DNA of 64,000 bases from Streptomyces actinomycinicus (GCF_016741775.1 NZ_JAERRK010000002.1:496001-560000); one strand, 5' to 3'; shown: positions 1 through 10,892, counted from the stretch's first letter. Numbers and translations: made by a program. The notes: a model not told the origin generated them from the letters alone.

Positions 1-324
1 CTCAACGGCCACGTGGTCTCCGAGCCGCCGTTCTCCACCATGTACTGGACCGCGGCCCAGCAGCTCGCCCACATGACCGTCAACGGCGCCTCGCTGCGCA
101 CCGGAGACCTCTACGGCTCGGGGACGGTCAGCGGCCCCGCCGAGCACCAGCGCGGCTCGCTGCTGGAACTCAGCTGGAACGGCCGCGACCCCCTCGAACT
201 CCCGGACGGCAAGCGGACCTTCCTGGAGGACGGGGACGTGGTCACCCTGACCGCGTGGGCGCCCGGCGCGGACGGACGCCGGGTGGGACTCGGTGAGGTC
301 AGCGGACGGGTCCTGGCGGGCTGA
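1..324 (+). CDS. fahA: Fumarylacetoacetase, C-terminal part (cut by window edge)
   Basis: The reading frame is open from base 1 to a TGA at 322-324 and gives the last 107 residues. The pattern GSLLELSWNG followed by a closing beta segment (LEDGDVVTLTAW) is typical of the end of fumarylacetoacetase, which splits fumarylacetoacetate to fumarate and acetoacetate in tyrosine and homogentisate breakdown. The catalytic half lies upstream of the window, so activity cannot be judged here. Related FAH-fold hydrolases share this tail, so the exact substrate is inferred. Confidence 0.8.
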   Translation, partial: LNGHVVSEPPFSTMYWTAAQQLAHMTVNGASLRTGDLYGSGTVSGPAEHQRGSLLELSWNGRDPLELPDGKRTFLEDGDVVTLTAWAPGADGRRVGLGEVSGRVLAG

Positions 325-814
325 GCGGCGGCGGAGCCGGAACCGGATCCGGTCGGTGCGCGGCCGGTCCGCGGGGACGTGCGCGTGGCGCTCGCGCGGA
401 CCGGCCTCCCGCCGGACTCACGACGGGCGCCGCGGCCGTCCCAGTCCTTCGGTGGGCCTGCTCCGAAGGACCGTCCTGCGAAGTGACCGACGAGGAGGCA
501 CCCAGGGGCGGTGGCGAAGCGGGTGGTGCCGGGCGGCGTCGGGACGGTGTACGCGCGCGTGCCGCGGGACGGCCGGGACGGCCGGGCGAGGCGCCGGTCA
601 GGGGCCGGGAAATCCATGGACCCCGGACTGACCGGGTTCTTGCCGTCGGACAGGGTCTCCGCGTCGCCGACACCCTGACTCGCACCGCCTGTCTTCGTCA
701 TACTGGCAGGGACACGCACCACTCGTGACAGGCAGGACGCGCAGCCGTGGGCCGCGTGCCCGGCACCACGCACCACCCCACCCGCACTCTCCGACCAGGA
801 ACCGGAGCCCCGGC
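325..814. other. 490-bp gap, no supported gene
   Basis: Several short frames cross this stretch on both strands but are Arg/Pro/Gly-rich and look like GC-driven shadows. A perfect 12-bp palindrome, ACCGGATCCGGT, lies at 342-353, just after the fumarylacetoacetase stop. A spaced inverted repeat (GCCTGTC near 685, GACAGGC near 727) lies upstream of the peptidase gene. Neither can be assigned a function, and no BlaI-type operator was recognised. Confidence 0.4.
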
Positions 815-1753
815 ATGATTATTTGCCTGCTCCTGCTGAGCGTCGTAGCCCTGACGGCAGCCGTACCGGCGCCGCGTGCGCTGACCCGGGCCACCTGGCC
901 CGAGCGGGACCCGGTGGTCGGGCTGTGGGTGTGGCAGTGCCTGGTCGCCACCGTCCTGCTGTGCTGCCTCACCGCACTGGTCCTGGGCACGGCGGCCGTC
1001 TTCCACACCGTCCGCGACCGGGTGTTCGCGCCCGCGCCGCCCGCCGTCACCGCCGCCTACGACCTGTCCGCCGCGCCGATGTGGGCCGCCGCGCTCACCG
1101 TGCTCCTGGCGTGCGGTGCCGCGTGGACGACGGCGATGCTGGCCCGGGAACTGGTCGAGGTCCGCCGCAGCCGGGGCCAGGCACGGGCGCACCTGCGCGA
1201 GCGCGCTCCGGAACTGCCGGCCGGGCTGCCGGCGGCGCGCGGGCCGATGCTGGTGCTGGAGGACGAATACCCGGACGCATGGTGGATGCCGGGGCACCCG
1301 CCCCAGCTGGTCGTCACCACGGGGGCGCTGCAGCGCCTCACCGACCACCAGCTGGACGCCGTCCTCACCCACGAGCGCGGGCACGCCCGCGCCCACCACG
1401 ACTGGCTGCTGCACCTGTCCACGGCACTCGCCACGGGCTTCCCGCACGTGCCGCTCTTCGCCCACTTCTGCGACCAGACGCACCGCCTGGTCGAGCTGGC
1501 CGCCGACGACACGGCGTCCCGACGCTGCGGACACCTCACCACGGCCCTCGCGCTGATCGAACTGAACCAGCACCGGGGCGTCCTGTCCTGCGACTCCAGC
1601 CGCCGGCTGCTCGGTGAACGCGTGGACCGCCTGCTGGAGCCGCCGCCGCGGCTGCTGCGCCGGCACCGGGCCCTGACGACCACGGTGGCCGCGCTGGTGC
1701 CGTTGCTACCGCTGTTGATCACCTTCGCCCCGGGGCTGACGGCACTGTCCTGA
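815..1753 (+). CDS. M56-family (BlaR1-type) membrane metallopeptidase
   Basis: The 312-residue protein has hydrophobic segments at the N-terminus (about 1-22), about 30-60, 90-110 and at the C-terminal end (about 285-310). The zinc motif HERGH is at residues 186-190, and an Asp-rich ELAADDTA segment follows about 45 residues later as the likely third-ligand region. This is the layout of M56 peptidases, many of which are paired with a BlaI-type repressor. No BlaI gene is adjacent here. The ATG at 815 is preferred because GGAG lies at 804-807 and a hydrophobic segment begins at once. The substrate is unknown. Confidence 0.8.
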   Translation: MIICLLLLSVVALTAAVPAPRALTRATWPERDPVVGLWVWQCLVATVLLCCLTALVLGTAAVFHTVRDRVFAPAPPAVTAAYDLSAAPMWAAALTVLLACGAAWTTAMLARELVEVRRSRGQARAHLRERAPELPAGLPAARGPMLVLEDEYPDAWWMPGHPPQLVVTTGALQRLTDHQLDAVLTHERGHARAHHDWLLHLSTALATGFPHVPLFAHFCDQTHRLVELAADDTASRRCGHLTTALALIELNQHRGVLSCDSSRRLLGERVDRLLEPPPRLLRRHRALTTTVAALVPLLPLLITFAPGLTALS

Positions 1754-1886
1754 CCGGCCCGCCTAGTGGCAGATCTTGCCCGTTCGGCGGGAAAATCCGC
1801 AGCTCAGAGGGCTGATGCGGGACCGCCCTCCTGGCGCAACACTGCGGCAACACCTTCTTCCCTACCTGTTGGGTATGGTTCCGGCC

Positions 1887-2675
1887 ATGCCAGCCACCGA
1901 CCGCCTCCGAGACCACGCCGGGCAGGGCGCCGCGACCACCGTCGCCGCCCACCGCGCGCGGCGCCGGCTGCGTGCGGACCGGGCCCGGCAGCTCGCCGAC
2001 CTGCTGCGCCGGCAGATCCTCACCGGCGCTTTCCCGAACGGCCCCCTTCCCCACGAATCGTCCCTCGCCACCGATTACCGGGCCTCCCGCAACACCGTCC
2101 GCCAAGCCCTGGACCTGCTCCGGTCCGAAGGCCTGGTGGACCGGCTGCCCGGAGTCGGCACCGTCGTCGTCGCCCGTAAGTACCCGCACGGGCTCGACCG
2201 TCTAATGGGCCTCGCGGAAACCCTTCGCGAACACGGCCGCGTCACCAACGAGGTCCGCACCATGGGCCCCGCCCCCGCACCCGTCCCCGTGGCCGAACGC
2301 CTCCGCGTCCCCGCCGGCGCCGACGTCCTCTGCATCGAACGCCTGCGCCGCCTCAACGGCCTCCCGCTCTCCCTCGACCTCACCTACATCCCGCTCGACA
2401 TCGGCACCGCCCTGCTCGACGCCGACCTGGAGAACACCGATGTCTTCCGGCTCCTGGAAGCCATCACCGGCCGGCCCCTCGGCCACGCCGAGATCACCCT
2501 GGAAGCGTTGAACGCGGACGCCCACTCCGCCGCCGTGCTCCAGGCCCCGCGCGGCTCCGCCGTGCTGATGCTGGAACGCCTCACGCACCTCGCCGACGGC
2601 CGCCCGGTCGACCTGGAGTTCATCCGCTTCCGCGGCGACCGCATCACCATGAGCGGCCTGCTCCACCGGTCGTAG
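1887..2675 (+). CDS. GntR-family transcriptional regulator with UTRA domain
   Basis: The 262-residue protein has an N-terminal winged helix (about residues 30-100, with SLATDYRASRNTVRQALDLL and the wing GLVDRLPGVGTVVV). A UTRA effector domain fills the rest (ERLRRLNGLPLSLDLTYIPLD, then PVDLEFIRFRGDRITM). It is the first gene of the ferredoxin/ABC/flavoprotein cluster, 47 bp upstream of the ferredoxin, and is probably its local repressor with a small-molecule ligand. The ATG at 1887 is used; an in-frame ATG at 1875 is possible. A TATGGT hexamer at 1874-1879 would place transcription start at or near 1887, so the mRNA may be leaderless. No operator is obvious. Confidence 0.82.
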   Translation: MPATDRLRDHAGQGAATTVAAHRARRRLRADRARQLADLLRRQILTGAFPNGPLPHESSLATDYRASRNTVRQALDLLRSEGLVDRLPGVGTVVVARKYPHGLDRLMGLAETLREHGRVTNEVRTMGPAPAPVPVAERLRVPAGADVLCIERLRRLNGLPLSLDLTYIPLDIGTALLDADLENTDVFRLLEAITGRPLGHAEITLEALNADAHSAAVLQAPRGSAVLMLERLTHLADGRPVDLEFIRFRGDRITMSGLLHRS

Positions 2676-2722
2676 TACACCCGCCGCATACATCCCTGCC
2701 TGCACGTTTCCTGGAGACAGCC

Positions 2723-2950
2723 ATGCCCTTGGCGCCCCAGCGGGCCGACGTGCCCGTGACCATCGACGAGTCGAAGTGCATCGACGGCTGCACCCTCTGT
2801 GTGGACATGTGCCCGCTGGACTCCCTCGCCATCGACGAGAGCAGCGGCAAGGCGTACATGCACGTCGACGAGTGCTGGTACTGCGGCCCGTGCGCTGCGC
2901 GCTGCCCCACCGGGGCCGTCACGGTCAACATGCCCTACCTGCTGCGGTGA
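2723..2950 (+). CDS. Small 2[4Fe-4S] ferredoxin, AprB/dicluster type
   Basis: The 75-residue protein has two four-cysteine motifs. C19, C23, C26 and C30 are spaced Cx3Cx2Cx3CP, and C51, C54, C57 and C61 are spaced Cx2Cx2Cx3CP. The first motif has one extra residue compared with classical ferredoxins, which recalls the ferredoxin-like subunit AprB of adenylylsulfate reductase. GGAG at 2713-2716 supports the ATG. The gene opens the transport/redox run and is probably the electron-transfer partner of the flavoprotein at 5999-8764. That partnership is inferred from context only. Confidence 0.85.
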   Translation: MPLAPQRADVPVTIDESKCIDGCTLCVDMCPLDSLAIDESSGKAYMHVDECWYCGPCAARCPTGAVTVNMPYLLR

Positions 2951-2960
2951 GAGGTACACC

Positions 2961-4304
2961 ATGAAACGCACGGCAGTCGCCCTGTCCGCCGCCACGCTCC
3001 TGCTCCCCCTGTCCGGCTGCGGCGGCAGCGCCGAGGCGGGCAGCGGCTCCACGGTCACCGTGACCGTCGGCTATCAGTCCAAGACCATCAACACCGTCAC
3101 CGCGGGAACCCTGCTGCGCTCCCTCGGATACTTCGAGAAGCAGCTCGATTCCCTGCACGACGGCCACACCTACAAGGTCGACTGGCAGGACTACGCCACC
3201 GGCGCCCCGATCACCGCCCAGATGACCGCCGGGAAGATCGACATCGGATCGATGGGCGACTTCCCGCTGCTCCTCAACGCGGCCCGCGGCAGACAACTCG
3301 GGCGCCCCACCCATCTGGTGTCGGTCACCGGCTACAACCTGCGCGGCGGCCTGAACACCGTCGTCACCGCACCGGACTCCCGGCTCACCTCCCTGAAGGA
3401 CCTGAAGGGCAAGAAGGTCTCCACGAGCGTCGGCTCAGCCGCCGACGGCACCCTCGTACGCGCCCTGCAACGCGCCGGCATCGACCCGGACAAGGGGATC
3501 GCCAAGCTCAACCAGCAGCCGGCGGTGGGAGCGTCCGCCCTGTCCGCCGGCAGCGTGGACGCGCTGTCGCAGTTCGTGGCGTGGCCAGGCCTGCTCGCCT
3601 ACCAGGGCAAGGCGAAGGCCCTGTACGACGGTGCCCAGCTGAACCTGCCCACATTCCACGGTGTCACCGCCCGCGAGGACTTCGCCCGGCAGCACCCGGC
3701 CGTCCTCGAAGCGTTCCTGAAGGCCCAGGCCCAGGCGACGGATTACCTCGACGCACAGCCCGTCCACGCGGCCGAGAAGGTCGCCGAGGCCACCGGCCTG
3801 CCGGCGGAGGTCGTCTACCTCTACAACGGCGCCCACGGCATCGCCACCTTCAACCCGGCCATCACCCCCCGGCTCGTCTCCGCACTGAAGCAGGACGTGT
3901 CCGTGCTCAAGGCCGCCAAGCTGACCGGTGACGTGGACGTGGACTCCTTCGTCGACGACCGGTACGTGAAGAAGGCCCTGGGCACGTCGTACACCCGGCG
4001 GCTCAACGCGCCGCCGCGACCGGCCGCGAGCGAGGTGTGGGCCAAGGGCAGTGACAAGGCCGTCCCGTACAAGACGCCGAAGGAGTTGCTGGCCCACCTG
4101 GCCGCACACCGGGACGGCATCCGCGCCGCCTACGTACCCGACACCACCACCGGCACCCTCTGGTTCGCCGACAAGGCGGTCTGGGTGGCCGACGGCGCCC
4201 GGCTGCTGCCCTTCGTCGCACCGGCGACCGCGCAGGCCTACGTCTCCGCCCACAGCGGTGCCCGTACGGTCTCGTACCGTGAGGCTCTGGAGCGCGCCTC
4301 ATGA
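2961..4304 (+). CDS. ABC substrate-binding lipoprotein (NitT/TauT type) with NosL-like C-terminal extension
   Basis: The 447-residue protein has a lipoprotein signal with lipobox LSGC (lipid-attached Cys20). Residues about 35-350 follow the SsuA/TauA/NMT1 fold (GDFPLLLNAARG, LKDLKGKKVSTSVGSAADGTLVRAL, HPAVLEAFLKAQAQAT), the family that binds sulfonates, nitrate or pyrimidine precursors. It is longer than the usual ~330 residues. Residues about 370-447 (AYVPDTTTGTLWFADKAVW, then PFVAPATAQAYV and ARTVSYREAL) resemble the C-terminal half of NosL-type copper lipoproteins; this is my reading of the pattern. GAGAGG sits just before the ATG. The stop overlaps the permease start as ATGA. The ligand is unknown. 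Confidence 0.8.
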   Translation: MKRTAVALSAATLLLPLSGCGGSAEAGSGSTVTVTVGYQSKTINTVTAGTLLRSLGYFEKQLDSLHDGHTYKVDWQDYATGAPITAQMTAGKIDIGSMGDFPLLLNAARGRQLGRPTHLVSVTGYNLRGGLNTVVTAPDSRLTSLKDLKGKKVSTSVGSAADGTLVRALQRAGIDPDKGIAKLNQQPAVGASALSAGSVDALSQFVAWPGLLAYQGKAKALYDGAQLNLPTFHGVTAREDFARQHPAVLEAFLKAQAQATDYLDAQPVHAAEKVAEATGLPAEVVYLYNGAHGIATFNPAITPRLVSALKQDVSVLKAAKLTGDVDVDSFVDDRYVKKALGTSYTRRLNAPPRPAASEVWAKGSDKAVPYKTPKELLAHLAAHRDGIRAAYVPDTTTGTLWFADKAVWVADGARLLPFVAPATAQAYVSAHSGARTVSYREALERAS

Positions 4305-5215
4305 CCCGACGGCCCCTGTCCCGGTATGCGCTGCGGATCGCTTCGCCGGCCGCCGCCCTCGGGCTGTGGCAACTGCTGACCAGCCTGGACATCGACCTGT
4401 GGCTGCGCTTCTCGCAGTTCCCGACGGTCACCGACGTCGCCCATGCCTTCGCGAACCGCGTCTCCGGCGACGACTACTGGACCGACCTCACCGACAGCCT
4501 CACCCGCATCCTGACCGGCTTCCTGCTGGCGGCCGTGCTCGGCGTGGCGACGGGCGTGCTCGTGGCCCGCTCCCGCCTGGCCGAGGACCTGCTCGGCCCA
4601 CTGCTCGAAGTCGTCCGGCCGATCCCGGCCATCGCCCTCGTCCCGGTCGCGATCCTGCTGTTCCCCTCGAACGAGCAGGGCATCGTCTTCATCACCTGCA
4701 CCGCCGCCTTCTTCCCGGTGCTGGTGTCCACCCGGCACGCGGTCCGCGCGCTGACGCCGGTGTGGGAGGAAGCGGTGCGCACCATGGGCGGCGGCCGGCT
4801 CCGGATCCTGCGCTCGGTCGTACTGCCGGGCGCGCTGCCCGGCATCTTCGGCGGACTGTCCGTCGGCATCGGCGTGTCGTGGATCTGTGTGATCTCCGCC
4901 GAGATGATCTCCGGCCAGTACGGGGTCGGCTACCGCACCTGGCAGGACTACACGGTGCTCGACTACCCGGGTGTCTTCGTCGGCATGGTCACGATCGGCG
5001 TGCTCGGCTGGATCACCTCGACGGCCGTGGAACTCCTCGGCCGCCGGCTGACCCGCTGGCTGCCCCGCACCTCGTACGTTCCCGGGGGGCGCCCCCGCGT
5101 GCCCCGGCCGGTCACCGCCCCCACTCGCCCCGACGACGACACCGAGCACCAGCCCGAGCCCGAACAGCAGGGCCAGGAGCACGCCGAGGAGGCCCGCGAT
5201 GAGCACCTCGTCTGA
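4301..5215 (+). CDS. ABC transporter permease (SsuC/TauC type)
   Basis: The 304-residue integral membrane protein has about six hydrophobic segments (for example 10-27, 70-92, 110-150, 180-210 and 220-250). A permease coupling loop reads EEAVRTMGGGRLRILRSVVLPGALPGI in pieces around residues 160-185 (EAVRTMGGG and LPGALPGIFGGL are the key parts). The C-terminal about 45 residues are polar, with many Glu/Asp/Pro, and extend past the usual family end. It overlaps the binding-protein stop by 4 bp and the ATPase start by 17 bp, indicating translational coupling. It forms the membrane channel for whatever solute the lipoprotein captures. Confidence 0.88.
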   Translation: MTRRPLSRYALRIASPAAALGLWQLLTSLDIDLWLRFSQFPTVTDVAHAFANRVSGDDYWTDLTDSLTRILTGFLLAAVLGVATGVLVARSRLAEDLLGPLLEVVRPIPAIALVPVAILLFPSNEQGIVFITCTAAFFPVLVSTRHAVRALTPVWEEAVRTMGGGRLRILRSVVLPGALPGIFGGLSVGIGVSWICVISAEMISGQYGVGYRTWQDYTVLDYPGVFVGMVTIGVLGWITSTAVELLGRRLTRWLPRTSYVPGGRPRVPRPVTAPTRPDDDTEHQPEPEQQGQEHAEEARDEHLV

Positions 5216-5987
5216 GACCGTCACCGCTTCCGCGGCGGCGGCACCGCAGACCCTGCGCGGCACTCGGCTCGCCTTCCGCGGCACCGTGCTCGGCCGCCCG
5301 GACGCCCCGGTCCTCGACGGCGTCGACCTGGAGGTGGCCCCCGGCGAGATCCTGACCGTCGTCGGACCCTCGGGCTGCGGCAAGTCCACGCTGCTGCGCA
5401 CGCTCGCGGGGCTGCTGCCGCCGCTGGGCGGCACGGTCGAGGCGGACGGCAGCCCGCTGACCGGGCCGTCGGCCGATCGTGCGCTCGTCTTCCAGGAGGA
5501 CGCGCTGCTGCCCTGGCGCACCTTGCGTGGGAACGTCGAACTCCCGCTGGCCATCAGGGGTGTACCCCGCGCCGAACGGCGGTCCCGGGCCGAATCGTGG
5601 CTCGCGCGGGTGGGGCTCAGCGAGCATGCGGGGCAGCTGCCGCACCGGGTGTCCGGCGGGCAGCGCCAGCGCGCCCAGTTGGCCCGCGCCCTGGCGGACA
5701 GTCCGCGCGCCGTCCTGATGGACGAGCCCTTCGGCGCCCTCGACGCCCAGACCCGCTCCGGCATGCAGGACCTGCTGGTGGAGGTGTTGCGGGGCACGGG
5801 CGCGACCGTCGTGTTCGTCACGCACGACGTCGACGAGGCCCTCTTCCTCGGCGACCGCGTGGCCCTGCTCGGCTCGGGCCGCGTCACCGCCGTACGCGGG
5901 GTGCCGCGTCCCCGGGACCGTGCTGCCCTCGACGATCCGGCCCGCGCGGCACTGCGCCGCGACATCCTCTCCTCGCTCGGCTCCTGA
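5199..5987 (+). CDS. ABC transporter ATP-binding protein (SsuB/TauB type)
   Basis: The 262-residue nucleotide-binding subunit has Walker A GPSGCGKST at residues 56-64, a Q-loop region FQEDALLPWRTL, the signature VSGGQRQR, Walker B AVLMDEPFGALD and a switch histidine in FVTHDVDEAL. The LLPWRTL segment after the Q-loop is characteristic of nitrate/sulfonate/taurine-type importers. The start overlaps the permease gene by 17 bp, and the flavoprotein GTG follows 11 bp after its stop. The flavoprotein therefore belongs to the same transcript. Confidence 0.92.
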   Translation: MSTSSETVTASAAAAPQTLRGTRLAFRGTVLGRPDAPVLDGVDLEVAPGEILTVVGPSGCGKSTLLRTLAGLLPPLGGTVEADGSPLTGPSADRALVFQEDALLPWRTLRGNVELPLAIRGVPRAERRSRAESWLARVGLSEHAGQLPHRVSGGQRQRAQLARALADSPRAVLMDEPFGALDAQTRSGMQDLLVEVLRGTGATVVFVTHDVDEALFLGDRVALLGSGRVTAVRGVPRPRDRAALDDPARAALRRDILSSLGS

Positions 5988-5998
5988 AAGGCACCCCG

Positions 5999-8764
5999 GT
6001 GACCACCCCCGCGCCCACCCCCCTGGAGATTCCCGCCCTCACCGACGCCGAGGAGCTGACCTGCGACGTCCTCGTCATCGGCGGCGGCACCGCCGGGACC
6101 ATGGCCGCGCTGACCGCCGCCGAGCGCGGCGCGAACGTGCTGCTGCTGGAGAAGGCCCACGTCCGGCACTCCGGTGCGCTCGCCATGGGCATGGACGGCG
6201 TCAACAACGCGGTCATCCCCGGTCGTGCCGAACCCGACGACTACGTGGCCGAGATCACCCGCGCCAACGACGGCATCGTCGACCAGTCCACCGTCCGCCA
6301 GACGGCCACCCGCGGTTTCGCCATGGTGCAGCGGCTGGAGTCGTACGGGGTCAAGTTCGAGAAGGACGAGCACGGTGAGTACGCGGTCCGCCAGGTCCAC
6401 CGCTCCGGCTCGTACGTACTGCCGATGCCAGAGGGCAAGGACGTCAAAAAGGTCCTGTACCGGCAGTTGCGGCGGCGCGAGATGCGGGAGCGGATCAGGA
6501 TCGAGAACCGGTTGATGCCGGTCCGGGTCCTCACCGTCGGCGGGCAGGCCGTGGGCGCCGTGGGGTTCCACACGCGTACCGGCGCCTTCGTCACCGTCCG
6601 CGCGGGCGCGGTGATCCTCGCGACCGGCGCCTGCGGCAGGCTCGGCCTGCCCGCCTCCGGTTACCTCTACGGCACCTACGAGAACCCCACCAACGCCGGT
6701 GACGGGTACGCCATGGCCTACCACGCGGGCGCCGAACTGACCGGGATCGAGTGCTTCCAGATCAACCCGTTGATCAAGGACTACAACGGTCCGGCCTGCG
6801 CCTACGTCGCCAACCCCTTCGGCGGCTACCAGGTGAACCGGCACGGCGAGCGGTTCGTCGACTCCGACTACTGGTCGGGGCAGATGATGGCCGAGTTCGC
6901 CGCCGAGGTCGCCGGCGACCGCGGCCCGGTCTACCTGAAGCTCAGTCATCTGCCCGAGGAGTCGGTCTCCGCCCTCGAGTCCATCCTGCACTCCACCGAA
7001 CGGCCCACCCGCGGCACCTTCCACGCCGGCCGGGGGCACGACTACCGCACCCACGACATCGAGATGCACATCTCCGAGATCGGCCTGTGCGGCGGCCACT
7101 CCGCCTCCGGTGTCCGTGTCGACGAACGGGCCCGTACCACCGTGCCCCGCCTGTACGCGGCCGGTGACCTCGCCTGCGTCCCGCACAACTACATGATCGG
7201 CGCCTTCGTCTTCGGTGACCTCGCGGGTGCGGACGCCGCCCGGTACAGGGCGTACGACGGTGAGCTTCCCGCGGACCAGGTGCGTGAGGCGCACGAGTTG
7301 ATCTACCGTCCGCTGCGCAACCCGGACGGCCCGCCGCAGCCCCAGGTCGAGTACAAGCTGCGCCGCTTCGTGAACGACTACGTGGCACCGCCGAAGTCCG
7401 GCACGCGGCTGTCCCTCGCCCTGGAGGCCTTCGAGCGGATGCGTGCCGACGTCGCCGCGATGGGTGCCCGCACCCCGCACGAGCTGATGCGCTGCGCCGA
7501 GGTCACCTTCATCCGCGACTGCGCGGAGATGGCCGCCCGTGCCTCCCTGGCCCGTACCGAGTCCCGCTGGGGTCTCTACCACGACCGTCTCGATCACCCC
7601 GGGCGTGACGACGTCTCCTGGTTCCACCATCTCGATCTGCACAAGTCCCCCTCTGGTGCGATGGAGTTCACGGCTCGTCCCGTGGCTCCCTATCTGGTGC
7701 CGATGGAGGAGTTCACGCCTGTCGGCGGCCCCTCCCGGCGGTTGGGCGAGGTTCTTCCCGAACATGTGGCCACGGCAGGGCCGCGCGAGGTGGCGCCGGT
7801 GGCCGCGGGGCCGGCGTCCGCGCGTGCCACCGCTCCCGGTGAGCGGGCCGGCGCCCCCAAAACCGCTTCTCCCCGGCTCCTGGAGCTGCTGGAGCTGGCC
7901 GAGGCGGAACCCGAACTGGCCGAGCTGGGCCCCTACTTGGCCGACCCGGATCCCGCTGTCCGCCGTACGGCCGTCTCGGTGCTCACCGAGACCGTGCCGT
8001 CCGGCACGGGGCAGGTCCTGGCCGGTGCGCTCGCCGACTCCGACGCCGAGGTCCGGGCGACGGCCGCGGCATCACTGCGTGAACTCGTCGAGACGCTGCC
8101 GCCCGACCCGGCCCTGGGCGCGGCCCTCACCGATGCGCTCGCCGTGGCGGATCCCGTGGTCCGGGCCGCCGCTCTGGACGTGCTGCGGGCGCTGCGGCTG
8201 GGCGAGGCCGCGGTGTTCGCGGCGGCGCTGGACGACGCCGACATCGCCGTCCGCACCGAGGCCGTACGGGCGCTCGTCTCGGTCGACGCGGTCCGGCCGC
8301 TGGCGGGTGCCGCGGACGATCCCTCCCGGGAGGTCCGGGTCACCGTGGCCAAGGCCCTGGCCGTCGTCGCCCCGGCGCCCCTGGCCACGGCCGACCGGGC
8401 CCTGCTCGACGCCGCCCTGGACCGGCTCGCCGGGGACGGCGACCCGCTGGTGCGCGGGGCCGCGCTCGGGGCACTGGCCGTCACCGGCTGCCCGGAGCCG
8501 CTCGCCGCCCGTGCCGTGGCCGCTCTGTCCGAACCGGCTTGGCAGGTACGGGCCGGTGCCGCCACCGCGCTGTCGGTCGCACCCGCCGGCACGGCCGTAC
8601 CCGCCCTGGCCAAGGCCCTCGCCGATCCGAACGCCGACGTGCGCAAGGCGGCCGTGCTGGCGCTGACGCGACACCGTGCGTCGGCGGAGGCCCGTGCCGC
8701 CCTCGCCACGGCCACGGCCGACTCGGACGCTGATGTCAGGGCCTACGCGGCGCGCGGCCTGTGA
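5999..8764 (+). CDS. AprA/fumarate-reductase-superfamily flavoprotein with C-terminal HEAT repeats
   Basis: The 921-residue protein has an N-terminal FAD-binding motif (GGGTAG, 28-33) and a segment RHSGALAMGMDGVNN (56-70) that matches the adenylylsulfate-reductase/fumarate-reductase superfamily; AprA has a comparable RSGA-QGL-IN stretch. It also has NAGDGYAMAYHAGAEL and a C-terminal FAD contact (VPRLYAAGDLAC). From about residue 622 to the end there are nine repeats of a D-x-x-x-VR-x-x-A-x-x-x-L pattern, a HEAT-like solenoid not expected in AprA or succinate dehydrogenase. GTG at 5999 has GAAAGG upstream. It probably oxidises or reduces the imported solute or its product, passing electrons to the ferredoxin at 2723. 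The substrate is unknown. Confidence 0.82.
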   Translation: MTTPAPTPLEIPALTDAEELTCDVLVIGGGTAGTMAALTAAERGANVLLLEKAHVRHSGALAMGMDGVNNAVIPGRAEPDDYVAEITRANDGIVDQSTVRQTATRGFAMVQRLESYGVKFEKDEHGEYAVRQVHRSGSYVLPMPEGKDVKKVLYRQLRRREMRERIRIENRLMPVRVLTVGGQAVGAVGFHTRTGAFVTVRAGAVILATGACGRLGLPASGYLYGTYENPTNAGDGYAMAYHAGAELTGIECFQINPLIKDYNGPACAYVANPFGGYQVNRHGERFVDSDYWSGQMMAEFAAEVAGDRGPVYLKLSHLPEESVSALESILHSTERPTRGTFHAGRGHDYRTHDIEMHISEIGLCGGHSASGVRVDERARTTVPRLYAAGDLACVPHNYMIGAFVFGDLAGADAARYRAYDGELPADQVREAHELIYRPLRNPDGPPQPQVEYKLRRFVNDYVAPPKSGTRLSLALEAFERMRADVAAMGARTPHELMRCAEVTFIRDCAEMAARASLARTESRWGLYHDRLDHPGRDDVSWFHHLDLHKSPSGAMEFTARPVAPYLVPMEEFTPVGGPSRRLGEVLPEHVATAGPREVAPVAAGPASARATAPGERAGAPKTASPRLLELLELAEAEPELAELGPYLADPDPAVRRTAVSVLTETVPSGTGQVLAGALADSDAEVRATAAASLRELVETLPPDPALGAALTDALAVADPVVRAAALDVLRALRLGEAAVFAAALDDADIAVRTEAVRALVSVDAVRPLAGAADDPSREVRVTVAKALAVVAPAPLATADRALLDAALDRLAGDGDPLVRGAALGALAVTGCPEPLAARAVAALSEPAWQVRAGAATALSVAPAGTAVPALAKALADPNADVRKAAVLALTRHRASAEARAALATATADSDADVRAYAARGL

Positions 8765-8807
8765 CGCTCCCCGCAGCGTTTCCGGCAGGACCGCTGTGCC
8801 CCGTCGG

Positions 8808-10823
<2,016 letters not shown>

Positions 10824-10892
10824 CGTCCTGTCCCCCGCCGGTCCCCCGTGTGTCGTCTCTCGACCGCTGCCTCCACCATAGGGGCCAGGACC

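Noticed and set aside
483-728. 81-residue protein on + in the first gap
   Set aside because: Arg/Gly-rich composition without recognisable pattern, poor start context and overlap with equally open frames on -.
815-1753. BlaR1-type beta-lactam sensor
   Set aside because: There is no penicillin-binding sensor domain and no adjacent BlaI repressor; only the M56 peptidase part exists.
5999-7860. Succinate dehydrogenase flavoprotein (sdhA)
   Set aside because: No adjacent iron-sulfur or cytochrome b subunits of the SDH type, and the RHSGALAMGMDGVN segment fits the AprA-like branch better than SDH.
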